Shown here piece after piece: positions 19,955 through 27,705 of a stretch of DNA of 64,000 nt. The translations under genes were made by a program, and so were the position numbers. The notes beneath the pieces were generated by a model. That model was not told where the DNA came from, made no database searches, and saw nothing but the letters and a program-made list of their open reading frames with translations. Each line of letters begins with the position of its first letter. The stretch's first letter is position 1. The stretch is from Acinetobacter sp. ANC 3832 (GTDB lineage Bacteria; Pseudomonadota; Gammaproteobacteria; Pseudomonadales; Moraxellaceae), in the NCBI RefSeq assembly GCF_002135415.1, contig NZ_NEGJ01000002.1, positions 62,001 through 126,000 of the forward strand. The letters run 5' to 3'.

Positions 19955-20776
19955 ATGATTAATGTACCAAGCGAAGTTCAATCTAAATATGAGCTTCTAG
20001 AAAAAAAATTAACAGACATGCGTCAACACAATGTATTTTCTTCAATTCAAAGCGTTGAAGACCTTAGAACATTCATGCAATGGCATGTATTTGCTGTTTG
20101 GGATTTTATGTCACTGGCGAAGCGTCTGCAACAAGATTTCACCTGTGTGACCTTACCTTGGATGCCACCTACTGAAATTGAAGCTGCACGCTTAGTCAAT
20201 GAAATCATACTCGGTGAAGAAACCGATGTAATGCCAAATGGTCAAGCAGCATCTCACTTTGAAATGTATTTGATTGCAATGCAAGAAATTGGTGCTTCAA
20301 CCAACCAAATTAACCGCTTACTCACCATGGTTTCAAATGGTGCAGATTTAGCAGATGCATTAACCAATTTAAAAGTTAGTCCAGCCATTAAAAACTTTGT
20401 ACTCACCACAATGCTGGTTGCAATGCATGGCAAAACCTCTGAAGTACTTGGCAGTTTCTTTTATGGTCGTGAAGACTCAATTCCGGAAATGTTTGACCAC
20501 TTACTAAAAACTTGGAATATCCGAGAAAAAGATGCTGAAGTTTTTGTGTATTACCTGAATCGTCATATTGAACTTGATGGTGATGCACATGGCCCTGCTG
20601 TGCAAAAAATTATGAATAATCGCTTAAAGGGTGATGTCAAAGCTTGGCATGAGCTTTTTGATAGCGCAATTCACGCAGTTGATTTACGTATTGCACTTTG
20701 GGATGCCCTTGAGCAAGAAATTAATTCGACAAAAGCAATAAAAACAACAACTCAACTTCATGCTGCAGTTGCATAA
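19955..20776 (+). CDS. DUF3050 protein, haem-oxygenase-like fold
   Basis: A 273-residue protein of the DUF3050 family, which I expect to be all-helical and haem-oxygenase/TenA-like. Conserved family segments seen here are WHVFAVWDFMSL (43-54), EIILGEETD (83-91), SHFEMYL (100-106), FFYGREDSIPEMF (168-180) and RHIELDGDAHGP (203-214). The His/carboxylate-rich positions (His44, Glu88, His101, His204, Asp208, His212) could bind metal, but ligands are not established. No characterised activity is known to me. It is 48 bases ahead of the hemerythrin-like gene and probably in one operon with it, between two NsrR-like repressors, which suggests a role in NO or iron/haem stress. There is no signal peptide. 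Confidence 0.75.
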   Translation: MINVPSEVQSKYELLEKKLTDMRQHNVFSSIQSVEDLRTFMQWHVFAVWDFMSLAKRLQQDFTCVTLPWMPPTEIEAARLVNEIILGEETDVMPNGQAASHFEMYLIAMQEIGASTNQINRLLTMVSNGADLADALTNLKVSPAIKNFVLTTMLVAMHGKTSEVLGSFFYGREDSIPEMFDHLLKTWNIREKDAEVFVYYLNRHIELDGDAHGPAVQKIMNNRLKGDVKAWHELFDSAIHAVDLRIALWDALEQEINSTKAIKTTTQLHAAVA

Positions 20777-20824
20777 ACTGCACAACGCTTCCCAAAGCTC
20801 CTTACAATAAAGAAGGGAAAGATT

Positions 20825-21406
20825 ATGTCAAATTGGTTCAAAAATTTATTTTTAGCATTCTTTAGATTGTTTAAGCCACAAACACTTGTCAATACAACCA
20901 CAAACGAAACTGTTGAAACAGCGACTCCAGAAAGCAGTGCTTCACCGAAAGCCCGTATTTATGACCGTGAACCTGATAGCAATATTCAGTTTTACCCAAA
21001 ATTAGTTGATCATTTGGAAGCAGACCATCAACAATTGGTCCGTTTATATACCAATATTGGCAATACCTTCAATATCCGTGAATATCAACTTATTCCAGGA
21101 CAATTGAGAATGTTCCAAGAAAACTTAAAAGCGCATCTTGATGCTGAAAACATTAAATTTTATGGTTATTTAGAACAAAGTTTAAAAGATAAACCTGAAG
21201 AATTTGCAGCAATGCGTAACTTCCGTAAAGAAATGCGCACCATCGAAAGAACAGTGATTAAATTCTTAGAAAAATGGATGACGGATGGGATTAAACCTGA
21301 AAGCTCTGAAGAGTTTAAAGCTGAATATGATGCGATTGGTGGCGCATTAGTAAAACGTATTGAAAGTGAAGAAAAAGAGCTCTACATCCTATATGGTCGT
21401 ATCTAA
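20825..21406 (+). CDS. Hemerythrin-like (HHE) domain protein
   Basis: 193 residues: an N-terminal hydrophobic/amphipathic stretch (WFKNLFLAFFRLF, 4-16) that may touch the membrane, a Ser/Thr-rich linker to about 50, and a four-helix HHE-like domain (55-193). Candidate ligands are His63, His68, His104 and Glu108 (AHLDAEN), with a C-terminal RIESEEKELY where HHE proteins usually have a His. So the di-iron ligand set looks incomplete. Hemerythrin-like proteins under NsrR control include YtfE-type iron-centre repair proteins, but this one lacks the YtfE N-terminal ScdA region. AAGGGA precedes the ATG by six bases; a UUCG-loop terminator follows. Confidence 0.75.
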   Translation: MSNWFKNLFLAFFRLFKPQTLVNTTTNETVETATPESSASPKARIYDREPDSNIQFYPKLVDHLEADHQQLVRLYTNIGNTFNIREYQLIPGQLRMFQENLKAHLDAENIKFYGYLEQSLKDKPEEFAAMRNFRKEMRTIERTVIKFLEKWMTDGIKPESSEEFKAEYDAIGGALVKRIESEEKELYILYGRI

Positions 21407-21433
21407 ATCCTCTTCTCGTTATGATATAACAAG

Positions 21434-21453
21434 CTCACTTCGGTGAGTTTTTT
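21434..21453 (+). terminator. Terminator of the DUF3050-hemerythrin operon
   Basis: CTCAC-TTCG-GTGAG stem with a UUCG tetraloop followed by six T. It isolates the globin gene downstream as its own unit. Confidence 0.9.
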
Positions 21454-21552
21454 ATTGCCTTAAATTCTTAAAAAGACTAAATATTGCACAAATAAAATAA
21501 TTCAACTTATTGATTACAAATGCAATTAAAAAGTATTAATCATTTAATTAAT

Positions 21553-21575
21553 AATATGTATTTAAAATACACTTT
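21553..21575 (+). promoter_or_regulatory. NsrR-like operator 1 upstream of the globin gene
   Basis: Left half AATATGTATTT fits AANATGYATTT completely; after one base, the right half AAATACACTTT fits AAATRCATNTT except one position. The arrangement is 11-1-11, as in enterobacterial NsrR sites. It is 64 bases upstream of the ATG. Confidence 0.7.
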
Positions 21576-21586
21576 ATGTCCTTTAT

Positions 21587-21609
21587 AATATATATTTAAA
21601 ATACATCTT
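21587..21609 (+). promoter_or_regulatory. NsrR-like operator 2 upstream of the globin gene
   Basis: Left half AATATATATTT has one mismatch and right half AAATACATCTT has none, separated by one base. Its centre is 34 bases from that of operator 1 and it is 30 bases upstream of the ATG, where it would cover the promoter. Confidence 0.75.
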
Positions 21610-21638
21610 TAAATTCGTTAGTCAAAGGCACCCATCTT

Positions 21639-22400
21639 ATGAATCCACAACATATTGAACTCGTTAAAAGTACAGTCCCTGTATTACGCGAAAACGGAGT
21701 TGCGCTAACCAGTTATTTTTATCAACGTATGCTGAACAATAATCCTGAATTAAAAAATATCTTTAATTTAGATAGCCAAAATTCAGGACGGCAACCACGT
21801 GCTTTAGCAGCAGCCGTATTGGCATACGCAGAAAATATTGAAAATCCGAGTGTCCTCGCGAAAGCCATTGAGCACATCAGCACCAAACATGTCAGTTTGA
21901 ATATTCAGCCTGAACAATATGCAATTGTGGGCGACAACTTATTACACTCGATTAGTGAAGTTTTGAACGTTCCATTTGAGTCTGATTTGATTGCCGCGTG
22001 GAAAGAAGCATACTTACAACTTGCAGATATTCTGATTAATGCTGAAAAGCAAAAATATCATCATTTAACGGCGCAAACAGGTGGATGGGCAGGATGGCGT
22101 GGTTTTGAAATTAGTGCAATTTCAGATAATGGCATCAGTAAAATATTTACAGTAAAAGCCAGTGATGCACAAGCGATTATCACAACGTCAACACCACAAA
22201 AAATATCGGTAAAAGTGAAAATTCCACAGCAAGAACTTGAACAACCTCATCAGTTTATTGCCCTTCCTTCAACGGATGGCGAATATCAATTTGAAGTCAA
22301 AGCTGAAGAAAATCATACAGAATACTCTGTACCAAATATTTTACTACAGCATTACCAGATTGGTGATCAAGTTCTATTGTCTGCACCTCAAATCAAGTAA
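21639..22400 (+). CDS. Flavohaemoglobin-like globin with reduced reductase part
   Basis: 253 residues. The globin domain (1-145) aligns with E. coli Hmp: Tyr28 (B10), Phe42 (CD1), Gln52 (E7), proximal His84 in KHVSLNIQPEQY, and Tyr94. At the position of catalytic Glu137 of Hmp there is Gln138. After GGWAGWRGF (148-156) a shortened FAD-domain-like barrel follows, ending IGDQVLLSAPQIK; the RxYS flavin motif is missing (IALPS stands there) and there is no NAD domain. Full Hmp is near 400 residues and converts NO to nitrate with NADH. This protein likely binds haem and NO or O2, but would need an outside reductant. The absence of internal stops and the clean end argue for a stable short form rather than recent decay. 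Confidence 0.8.
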   Translation: MNPQHIELVKSTVPVLRENGVALTSYFYQRMLNNNPELKNIFNLDSQNSGRQPRALAAAVLAYAENIENPSVLAKAIEHISTKHVSLNIQPEQYAIVGDNLLHSISEVLNVPFESDLIAAWKEAYLQLADILINAEKQKYHHLTAQTGGWAGWRGFEISAISDNGISKIFTVKASDAQAIITTSTPQKISVKVKIPQQELEQPHQFIALPSTDGEYQFEVKAEENHTEYSVPNILLQHYQIGDQVLLSAPQIK

Positions 22401-22418
22401 ACATATTTGAAATCAACA

Positions 22419-22456
22419 GTATAAAAATAGATCAACGCGGTGGTCTATTTTTATAC
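22419..22456 (+). terminator. Long hairpin, probable terminator of the globin gene
   Basis: A 16-bp stem (one G-U pair; AT-rich lower part) with a 6-base loop ends in a T-rich right arm; no further T-run follows. It lies between the globin stop and nsrR2. Confidence 0.6.
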
Positions 22457-22534
22457 CTCATAAGCGACATATCTTTATCAAAAAAATCAGGTTATGATGA
22501 CTCGCTCACTTTTTAACGATTCGATTGTTTAATC

Positions 22535-22978
22535 ATGCAACTCAATAAATTTACAGACTATGCTTTACGTGTATTGATGTATATCGCTCGCCCGAAAGAT
22601 ACGCCATATACCATTGCTGAAATTGCTGTAGATTTGCATGTTTCTCAGAATCATTTGGTTAAAATTGTTCATTTTATGGGGAAGCAAGAATGGATCATAA
22701 CCAGTCGTGGTAAAGGTGGTGGCATTCAACTCAATACACTCTCACTTGAACTTCGTTTAGGCAAAATTGTTCGTATTTTACAAGGTGAAAATCCAATCGT
22801 AGAATGCAATACCCCACCCTGTGTTTTACGTACACACTGTGGTTTAAAAGGTATTTTGGATGATGCTGTCAGTGATTTTTATCAAAGCCTTGATCAATAT
22901 ACGTTATCGGATGTGATTCAACGATCACTCCCTCCTCTCTCCCAGAGTCTATCTCCAATCGCATTGGTCAATTTATAA
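22535..22978 (+). CDS. nsrR: Rrf2-family NO-sensing repressor, NsrR-like (copy 2)
   Basis: 147 residues starting MQLNKFTDYALRVLMYIAR. Cys91, Cys96 and Cys102 (ECNTPPCVLRTHC) have the exact numbering of E. coli NsrR, and Asp8 is present. About half the positions are identical to copy 1, and the recognition segment SQNHLVKIVH is the same, so both copies probably read the same operator. It is on the opposite strand from copy 1, closing the island on the right. It differs most from copy 1 in the dimer helix and the C-terminus, so sensitivity may differ. Confidence 0.85.
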   Translation: MQLNKFTDYALRVLMYIARPKDTPYTIAEIAVDLHVSQNHLVKIVHFMGKQEWIITSRGKGGGIQLNTLSLELRLGKIVRILQGENPIVECNTPPCVLRTHCGLKGILDDAVSDFYQSLDQYTLSDVIQRSLPPLSQSLSPIALVNL

Positions 22979-23068
22979 AGTCGTAAATGCTTATCTGTAG
23001 GCAAAGTTCGCTTGAATTACGGACTTCCTTTATAATACCCATGTAGATTATTTTATTGAAGTTGAATT

Positions 23069-23938
23069 ATGCATCGCAGCAGTGGCAAATCCAAAAACAG
23101 CAGAGCATCTCATGCTCCTAAGCAAAAAATCAGTTATGAGAAAAAAGTGGACTCTGCGACTTCAGAATATTCATCTTCATCACTAATCTGGTTACGCCAA
23201 GCTGAATTTTTAATGAGTGCACCAAAACTCAATCTGTGTGTAGAAGACACAGGTTATGAGATTGCTTTTGCAGGTCGCTCAAATGCGGGTAAATCAAGTG
23301 CAATTAATGCAATAACCAATCAAAAACAACTGGCTCGTGCTTCAAAAAGACCCGGTCGTACACAAATGATTAACTTTTTCAGCTTAGGTAATCCTGATCA
23401 ACGCTTGGTCGATTTACCTGGTTATGGTTATGCTGCCGTACCAGAAGCAATGAAACTTGTTTGGCAAAAAGAGTTAGAAAATTACCTGATTCATCGTCAA
23501 AGCTTACAAGGTTTAGTGTTATTGATGGATATTCGCCATCCATTACAACATTTTGATGTGATGATGTTGGAATGGGCGTATTCACGTCAATTATTCGTAC
23601 ACGTGATGCTGACGAAGGCAGACAAGCTCAATCGTGGTCCTGCAAGTAAAGTATTGCTTGAAGTTCAAGAACAATTGAAAAAGATGAAACTACATTTCTC
23701 TATTCAATTATTCTCTGCTTTGCATAAAATTGGATTAGAAGAACTTGCAAGTATTATGGCGGGTCGTTTGAACTATACACTTGAGCAACCTGCTTACTTC
23801 GACTTAGATTCTATTCCAGAAGCCTCTGAAGATGACATCGATCTTGATGAAGAAAATGATGATGACAGCGATTTAGCTGAATCACCAGATCATGAAACTG
23901 AAGTGAAAAATAATGAGATCCAAGTCAAACCTGAGTAA
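23069..23938 (+). CDS. engB: Ribosome biogenesis GTPase EngB/YsxC
   Basis: Translation-factor-type GTPase needed for 50S assembly. Motifs: G1 GRSNAGKSS (about 70-78), G2-region PGRTQ, G3 DLPGYG, G4 TKADK and G5-like SAL. At 289 residues it is longer than the usual 200-210: there is a basic Ser-rich N-terminal extension of about 40 residues and a strongly acidic Asp/Glu tail of about 45 residues (from about 240). The core is normal, so it should be active. It lies 90 bases after nsrR2 and is probably unrelated to it. Confidence 0.93.
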   Translation: MHRSSGKSKNSRASHAPKQKISYEKKVDSATSEYSSSSLIWLRQAEFLMSAPKLNLCVEDTGYEIAFAGRSNAGKSSAINAITNQKQLARASKRPGRTQMINFFSLGNPDQRLVDLPGYGYAAVPEAMKLVWQKELENYLIHRQSLQGLVLLMDIRHPLQHFDVMMLEWAYSRQLFVHVMLTKADKLNRGPASKVLLEVQEQLKKMKLHFSIQLFSALHKIGLEELASIMAGRLNYTLEQPAYFDLDSIPEASEDDIDLDEENDDDSDLAESPDHETEVKNNEIQVKPE

Positions 23939-24083
23939 TTCATTCAATAATTCACATTGTCTGACCAAAATCATCACTAATTGATATTCGAATGTCCTAA
24001 ATTGCTAAGCACAATTCAGGGCATTTTTTTATACTGGAAAGTATAGTGCATAGCGTCACATCAATAAAAATCAGGATAGAGTG

Positions 24084-25028
24084 ATGAAATTATTTTCGCG
24101 ATTAAAAAATAGTAAACTTGGATCATCCATTCAATATCATATTAAACCACGCAAAGTGAAGTTTGAATGGGAAGAGACGCCATTGGATTGGATTCCAACC
24201 CAACCTTTTGCAAGTTACTTTATTAATGAAATTAATAATATTCTTCCCGCAGGCGAGTTTTGGTTTTGTCGCTTATACAATAAAGTTTTACCACAAATTA
24301 CAGATGAAAAATTAAAAGAAGATGTTCGCGCTTTTATCCGTCAAGAAGCGATGCATGCTCAAGCGCATAACTCTGCCAATAATGAATATCTAAAAACACG
24401 TAACATCAATATTGAACGTAATCTAAAAATTATGGATTTCCTATTTGGCAACCTACTTGCTGATCAGCCTTTAGGTATTACCGTACCTAAAGTTTTAGAT
24501 CATCAATGGGATTTGTTCCGTTTAGGCATCATTGCAACAGTTGAACACATGACTTGCGTCTTGGGTAAATACGTACTCTACAATACTGAATGGGAGCGTT
24601 TAGGTGCAGATACTAATATGCTTGATTTGGTGAAATGGCATGGTGCAGAAGAAATAGAACATCGTACAGTTGCTTTTGATTTATATCGTCACTTAGGTGG
24701 GGGATATATTTCACGTTATTATCAAAGCGTTATTGCAATGACTGCTATTTTCCTTTTATGGGTGGATGGTGCAGCACATATTATGGGACAAGATCCGCGC
24801 TTTGCTGAAATGAAACCTGCAGTTTATAAACCATGGATTTGGAGAAAGTGGAATAGTATTGCTCAAAATGACAATCGTATTCTACCTAGCCCATTTTGGC
24901 TTGCTTCACAACAATTGGGCTATTTAACCCCTTGGTATGATCCTGTGCATGAAGCTAAAACAGAAGATGCGATTGCGTATTTAGATAGCTCTCCTGCTGC
25001 AAAAAGAGCATTACCTAAAGTCGCTTAG
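24084..25028 (+). CDS. Predicted metal-dependent hydrolase (PF10118), ferritin-like
   Basis: 314 residues from the ATG at 24084, which has AGGA seven bases upstream (an in-frame GTG is at 24081). Two ExxH motifs, in RQEAMHAQ (about 96-103) and AEEIEHRTVAF (about 192-202), plus VEHMT suggest a ferritin-like di-iron or other metal site. A hydrophobic stretch (VIAMTAIFLLWV) lies around residue 222. The family is called metal-dependent hydrolase, but the activity is not established. It is a single gene ending at a bidirectional terminator. Confidence 0.75.
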   Translation: MKLFSRLKNSKLGSSIQYHIKPRKVKFEWEETPLDWIPTQPFASYFINEINNILPAGEFWFCRLYNKVLPQITDEKLKEDVRAFIRQEAMHAQAHNSANNEYLKTRNINIERNLKIMDFLFGNLLADQPLGITVPKVLDHQWDLFRLGIIATVEHMTCVLGKYVLYNTEWERLGADTNMLDLVKWHGAEEIEHRTVAFDLYRHLGGGYISRYYQSVIAMTAIFLLWVDGAAHIMGQDPRFAEMKPAVYKPWIWRKWNSIAQNDNRILPSPFWLASQQLGYLTPWYDPVHEAKTEDAIAYLDSSPAAKRALPKVA

Positions 25029-25054
25029 AAGTGATTTAAAATCTAAAAACACAA

Positions 25055-25076
25055 AAAAGCGGGATATCCCGCTTTT
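25055..25076. terminator. Bidirectional terminator after the PF10118 gene
   Basis: Perfect palindrome with arms AAAAGCGGGAT and ATCCCGCTTTT, T-rich on both sides, between converging genes. Confidence 0.9.
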
Positions 25077-25130
25077 CTTTATCTGTATCAATACTTTTGG
25101 ATTATCACAATTACAAAGCTAAAAAACACT

Positions 25131-26381
25131 TTATGAAGAAGCTTCTGAGCCCATTCCTTCTTCACGAGTATGACGATCTACAACCACACTAATCATCATA
25201 TCGCCTTGTACATTTACCACTGTACGCACAGTATCTAACAAACGATCTATCGGTAATAGAATTGCGATTGCCTCAGCAGGTAAACCCACAGACTGTAAAA
25301 CCATGATCATGGTGACCATTCCTGCACTTGGAATCCCAGGTGCACCCAATGAAGCAATCATTGCTGTTAAACACACGATAACCTGTTGTGTCAGTGAAAG
25401 CTCCATCCCCATCAAATTTGCAATGAATAAAGCGGCTGCCGCTTCATAGAGTGCTGTACCATCCATATTTAACTGTGAACCAAATGGCACCACAAAACCT
25501 GCAATTTGCGGTCTAACCCCTAAGTTTTCTTGGGTACATTTCAAACTTAAAGGCAAGGTTGCCGAACTTGAACTGGTTGCAAATGCGGTAATCAGTGCTG
25601 CACGAGTGCCTTTAAAGAAGGTAATCGGATCCATCCGACCAAAAATCCACAGTAATATTGGTAACACAACCACACCATGGAAAATCGTCGTTCCTGTCAC
25701 CACAACAGCAAACTCAGCTAAACGGCTTAAAATAGAGATATCTTCAGTCGCAATCAGCTTTGCAAGCAATGCACAAATCCCTAAAGGTGCGAGCTTCATT
25801 ACCCATGACACAAGCATCATCATGATATCAAAAAACTGCCGAGATATATCCCGAACCGTTTTAAAGCGTTCGCCACCATGCACCAATGCCAAACCTAAAA
25901 ATAAGGCAAAAACCACGACTGCAAGAATGTTGCCATCACTAAAAGCCTTGAATGGATTAATTAAAGTATTTTGAATAAAGTTCGTTAAAAAAGAACTCGG
26001 GGTTAATGTTGCTGGGCTTTGATGCTGACTCATCGCTTCTTTAAACAGCCCAATATCAACACCCTGCCCGACATGAAAAATATGCGCACAAGCTAAGCCT
26101 AAAATTAGCGCCAAAGTCGTCGTGGTAACGCAACTCGCTAAGGTGATTTTCCAGACTCGTCCAAGCTGCCCACCTGCTTCTAAATTTGAAACACCGACAA
26201 CAATCGAGCTAAAAATCAACGGAACAAGCAGCATTTTTAATAAACCAATAAAAACACTACTCGCTATACCCAAGGCATAGAGACTGATATCAAAAAATTG
26301 CGTTTGCGGAAATAAATTGAGAAGAAAACCAAATGCGACACCGATGACCGCAGCAATAAAAATTTGGGTATTTAAGCTCAT
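25131..26381 (-). CDS. Dicarboxylate/amino acid:cation symporter (DAACS family)
   Basis: Inner-membrane symporter of the GltP/DctA type, 416 residues with about eight helices and two hairpins. The serine-rich re-entrant loop AFATSSSSATLPLS and the TM7 motif NMDGTALYEA, which bind substrate and cation, are both intact, as is the second loop GIPSAGMVT. Substrate (glutamate, aspartate or C4-dicarboxylate) cannot be decided here. It is monocistronic. Confidence 0.88.
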   Translation of the reverse strand: MSLNTQIFIAAVIGVAFGFLLNLFPQTQFFDISLYALGIASSVFIGLLKMLLVPLIFSSIVVGVSNLEAGGQLGRVWKITLASCVTTTTLALILGLACAHIFHVGQGVDIGLFKEAMSQHQSPATLTPSSFLTNFIQNTLINPFKAFSDGNILAVVVFALFLGLALVHGGERFKTVRDISRQFFDIMMMLVSWVMKLAPLGICALLAKLIATEDISILSRLAEFAVVVTGTTIFHGVVVLPILLWIFGRMDPITFFKGTRAALITAFATSSSSATLPLSLKCTQENLGVRPQIAGFVVPFGSQLNMDGTALYEAAAALFIANLMGMELSLTQQVIVCLTAMIASLGAPGIPSAGMVTMIMVLQSVGLPAEAIAILLPIDRLLDTVRTVVNVQGDMMISVVVDRHTREEGMGSEASS

Positions 26382-26478
26382 CTTTTGCTTACTTTATTGT
26401 GAATCCTTTTCGGCACTATGCCATTGTAGGATTGAAGAATCGAGAATTATTTTGTGACAAGCAAAGCTTAAACATAGA

Positions 26479-26503
26479 AAAGCCATCTCAAATGGATGGC
26501 TTT
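26479..26503 (-). terminator. Terminator of tesB
   Basis: 9-bp stem AAAGCCATC/GATGGCTTT with a 7-base loop, followed on the minus strand by TTTTC, 22 bases past the tesB stop. Confidence 0.8.
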
Positions 26504-26524
26504 ATTTAAGCATTGAAGTTCAAA

Positions 26525-27400
26525 TTACTTGGTTTCAATTTCACGCATACGCATCAAACCTTCTTGAACCGTACTACAAACCAACTCACCATTCTGCCAC
26601 ATACGCCCATGGTTCAAACCACGTGAACTGGCTGTAACAGTTGCATCCATATCATAAAGCATCCACTCATCTGCTTTCACAGGCTTATGGAAGTAAATGG
26701 TGTGGTCGATACTGGCAATTTGAATACTTGGTGTTAAATAGTTAACTCCATGTGGTCTTAATGCCGTCACCATAAATGAGTAATCTGAATAAAAAGCAAC
26801 AATCGCTTGATTCAGTGCCACATCATCAGCCAATTCTGCTGGCAATTTATCAAATGTTTTCATGTAAAAAGCATTACTTGGCGCTTCAGGTTGAGGCTGA
26901 AACGGATTACCAATATTAATGGGTTTTATTTCCACCTGACGTGGGCGCATAAATGCAGTCCTAATATTTTCAGGAACAAAGCTAATCAGTTTTTCTTTAA
27001 GTTCTTGTTCAGATTTAATTTCATCAGGTGCAGGATATTCAGGTTCTTGAATTTGATAATTCAGACCTTCTTCTGGATTTGCAAAAGACACCATCGCAGA
27101 AAAAATAGTTCGACCATGCTGAATGGCACGGACTTGACGGCTTAAAAAACTTTTACCGTCACGTAACTTTTCTACTTCGTAAATAATGGGTGCATTAATA
27201 TCACCACCATACAAAAAATAAGCATGTAATGAATTCACAGGACGATCCGCTGTATAGGATGCAGCACGTAATGCCTGACCAAGCACCTGACCACCAAAGA
27301 CACGTTTACCCACTAAATTTCGGCTTTGCCCACGGAAAATGTGCTCTTCTAGCTTTTCTAAAGTGAGAAGTTCGACCAGTTCTTTGGTTAAATCATTCAT
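26525..27400 (-). CDS. tesB: Acyl-CoA thioesterase II
   Basis: Cytoplasmic hydrolase of medium and long-chain acyl-CoA, 291 residues from the ATG at 27400 (AGG six bases upstream; the frame extends 17 codons further without support). Double hot-dog fold: the first half has FRGQSRNLVGKRVFGGQVLGQAL (about 20-42), and the second half TPSIQIASIDHTIYFHKPVKADEWMLY. The C-terminal GLNHGRMWQNGELVCSTVQEGL carries the expected Gln. It is divergent from plsB, a lipid-synthesis partner. Confidence 0.92.
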   Translation of the reverse strand: MNDLTKELVELLTLEKLEEHIFRGQSRNLVGKRVFGGQVLGQALRAASYTADRPVNSLHAYFLYGGDINAPIIYEVEKLRDGKSFLSRQVRAIQHGRTIFSAMVSFANPEEGLNYQIQEPEYPAPDEIKSEQELKEKLISFVPENIRTAFMRPRQVEIKPINIGNPFQPQPEAPSNAFYMKTFDKLPAELADDVALNQAIVAFYSDYSFMVTALRPHGVNYLTPSIQIASIDHTIYFHKPVKADEWMLYDMDATVTASSRGLNHGRMWQNGELVCSTVQEGLMRMREIETK

Positions 27401-27550
27401 ATTAAACCTATATTTTACCCTACTTAAAAGCAGTAGATTGATATCTTGCAAAGTGAAGATTGGATTGAAAATTCACATCGATTTTTCTATTTTGCCATAA
27501 AACCTGAGCAAACAACTAAAGTTTGATTGACTGTATTGTCACCATGCTTA

Positions 27551-27561
27551 TTTGATATAAT
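27551..27561 (+). promoter_or_regulatory. Extended -10 promoter candidate for plsB
   Basis: TGATATAAT carries a perfect TATAAT (27556-27561) with the extended TGn. The -35 region (TTGTCA) is too close at 14 bases. It would give plsB a leader of roughly 140 nt. The rest of the 305-base tesB-plsB gap is AT-rich with no gene seen. Confidence 0.5.
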
Positions 27562-27705
27562 GCTAAAAATACGATTTTTAACGATAAAATCTACCTATAC
27601 CGATATAATTTGTCCGAAAATGACATCTTGTTTTGTGCTTATATTTCAAAATTATTTATCCTTATTTATTCAATAAGCAATATTCGTCTTTGGCTAGGAG
27701 TGTGT

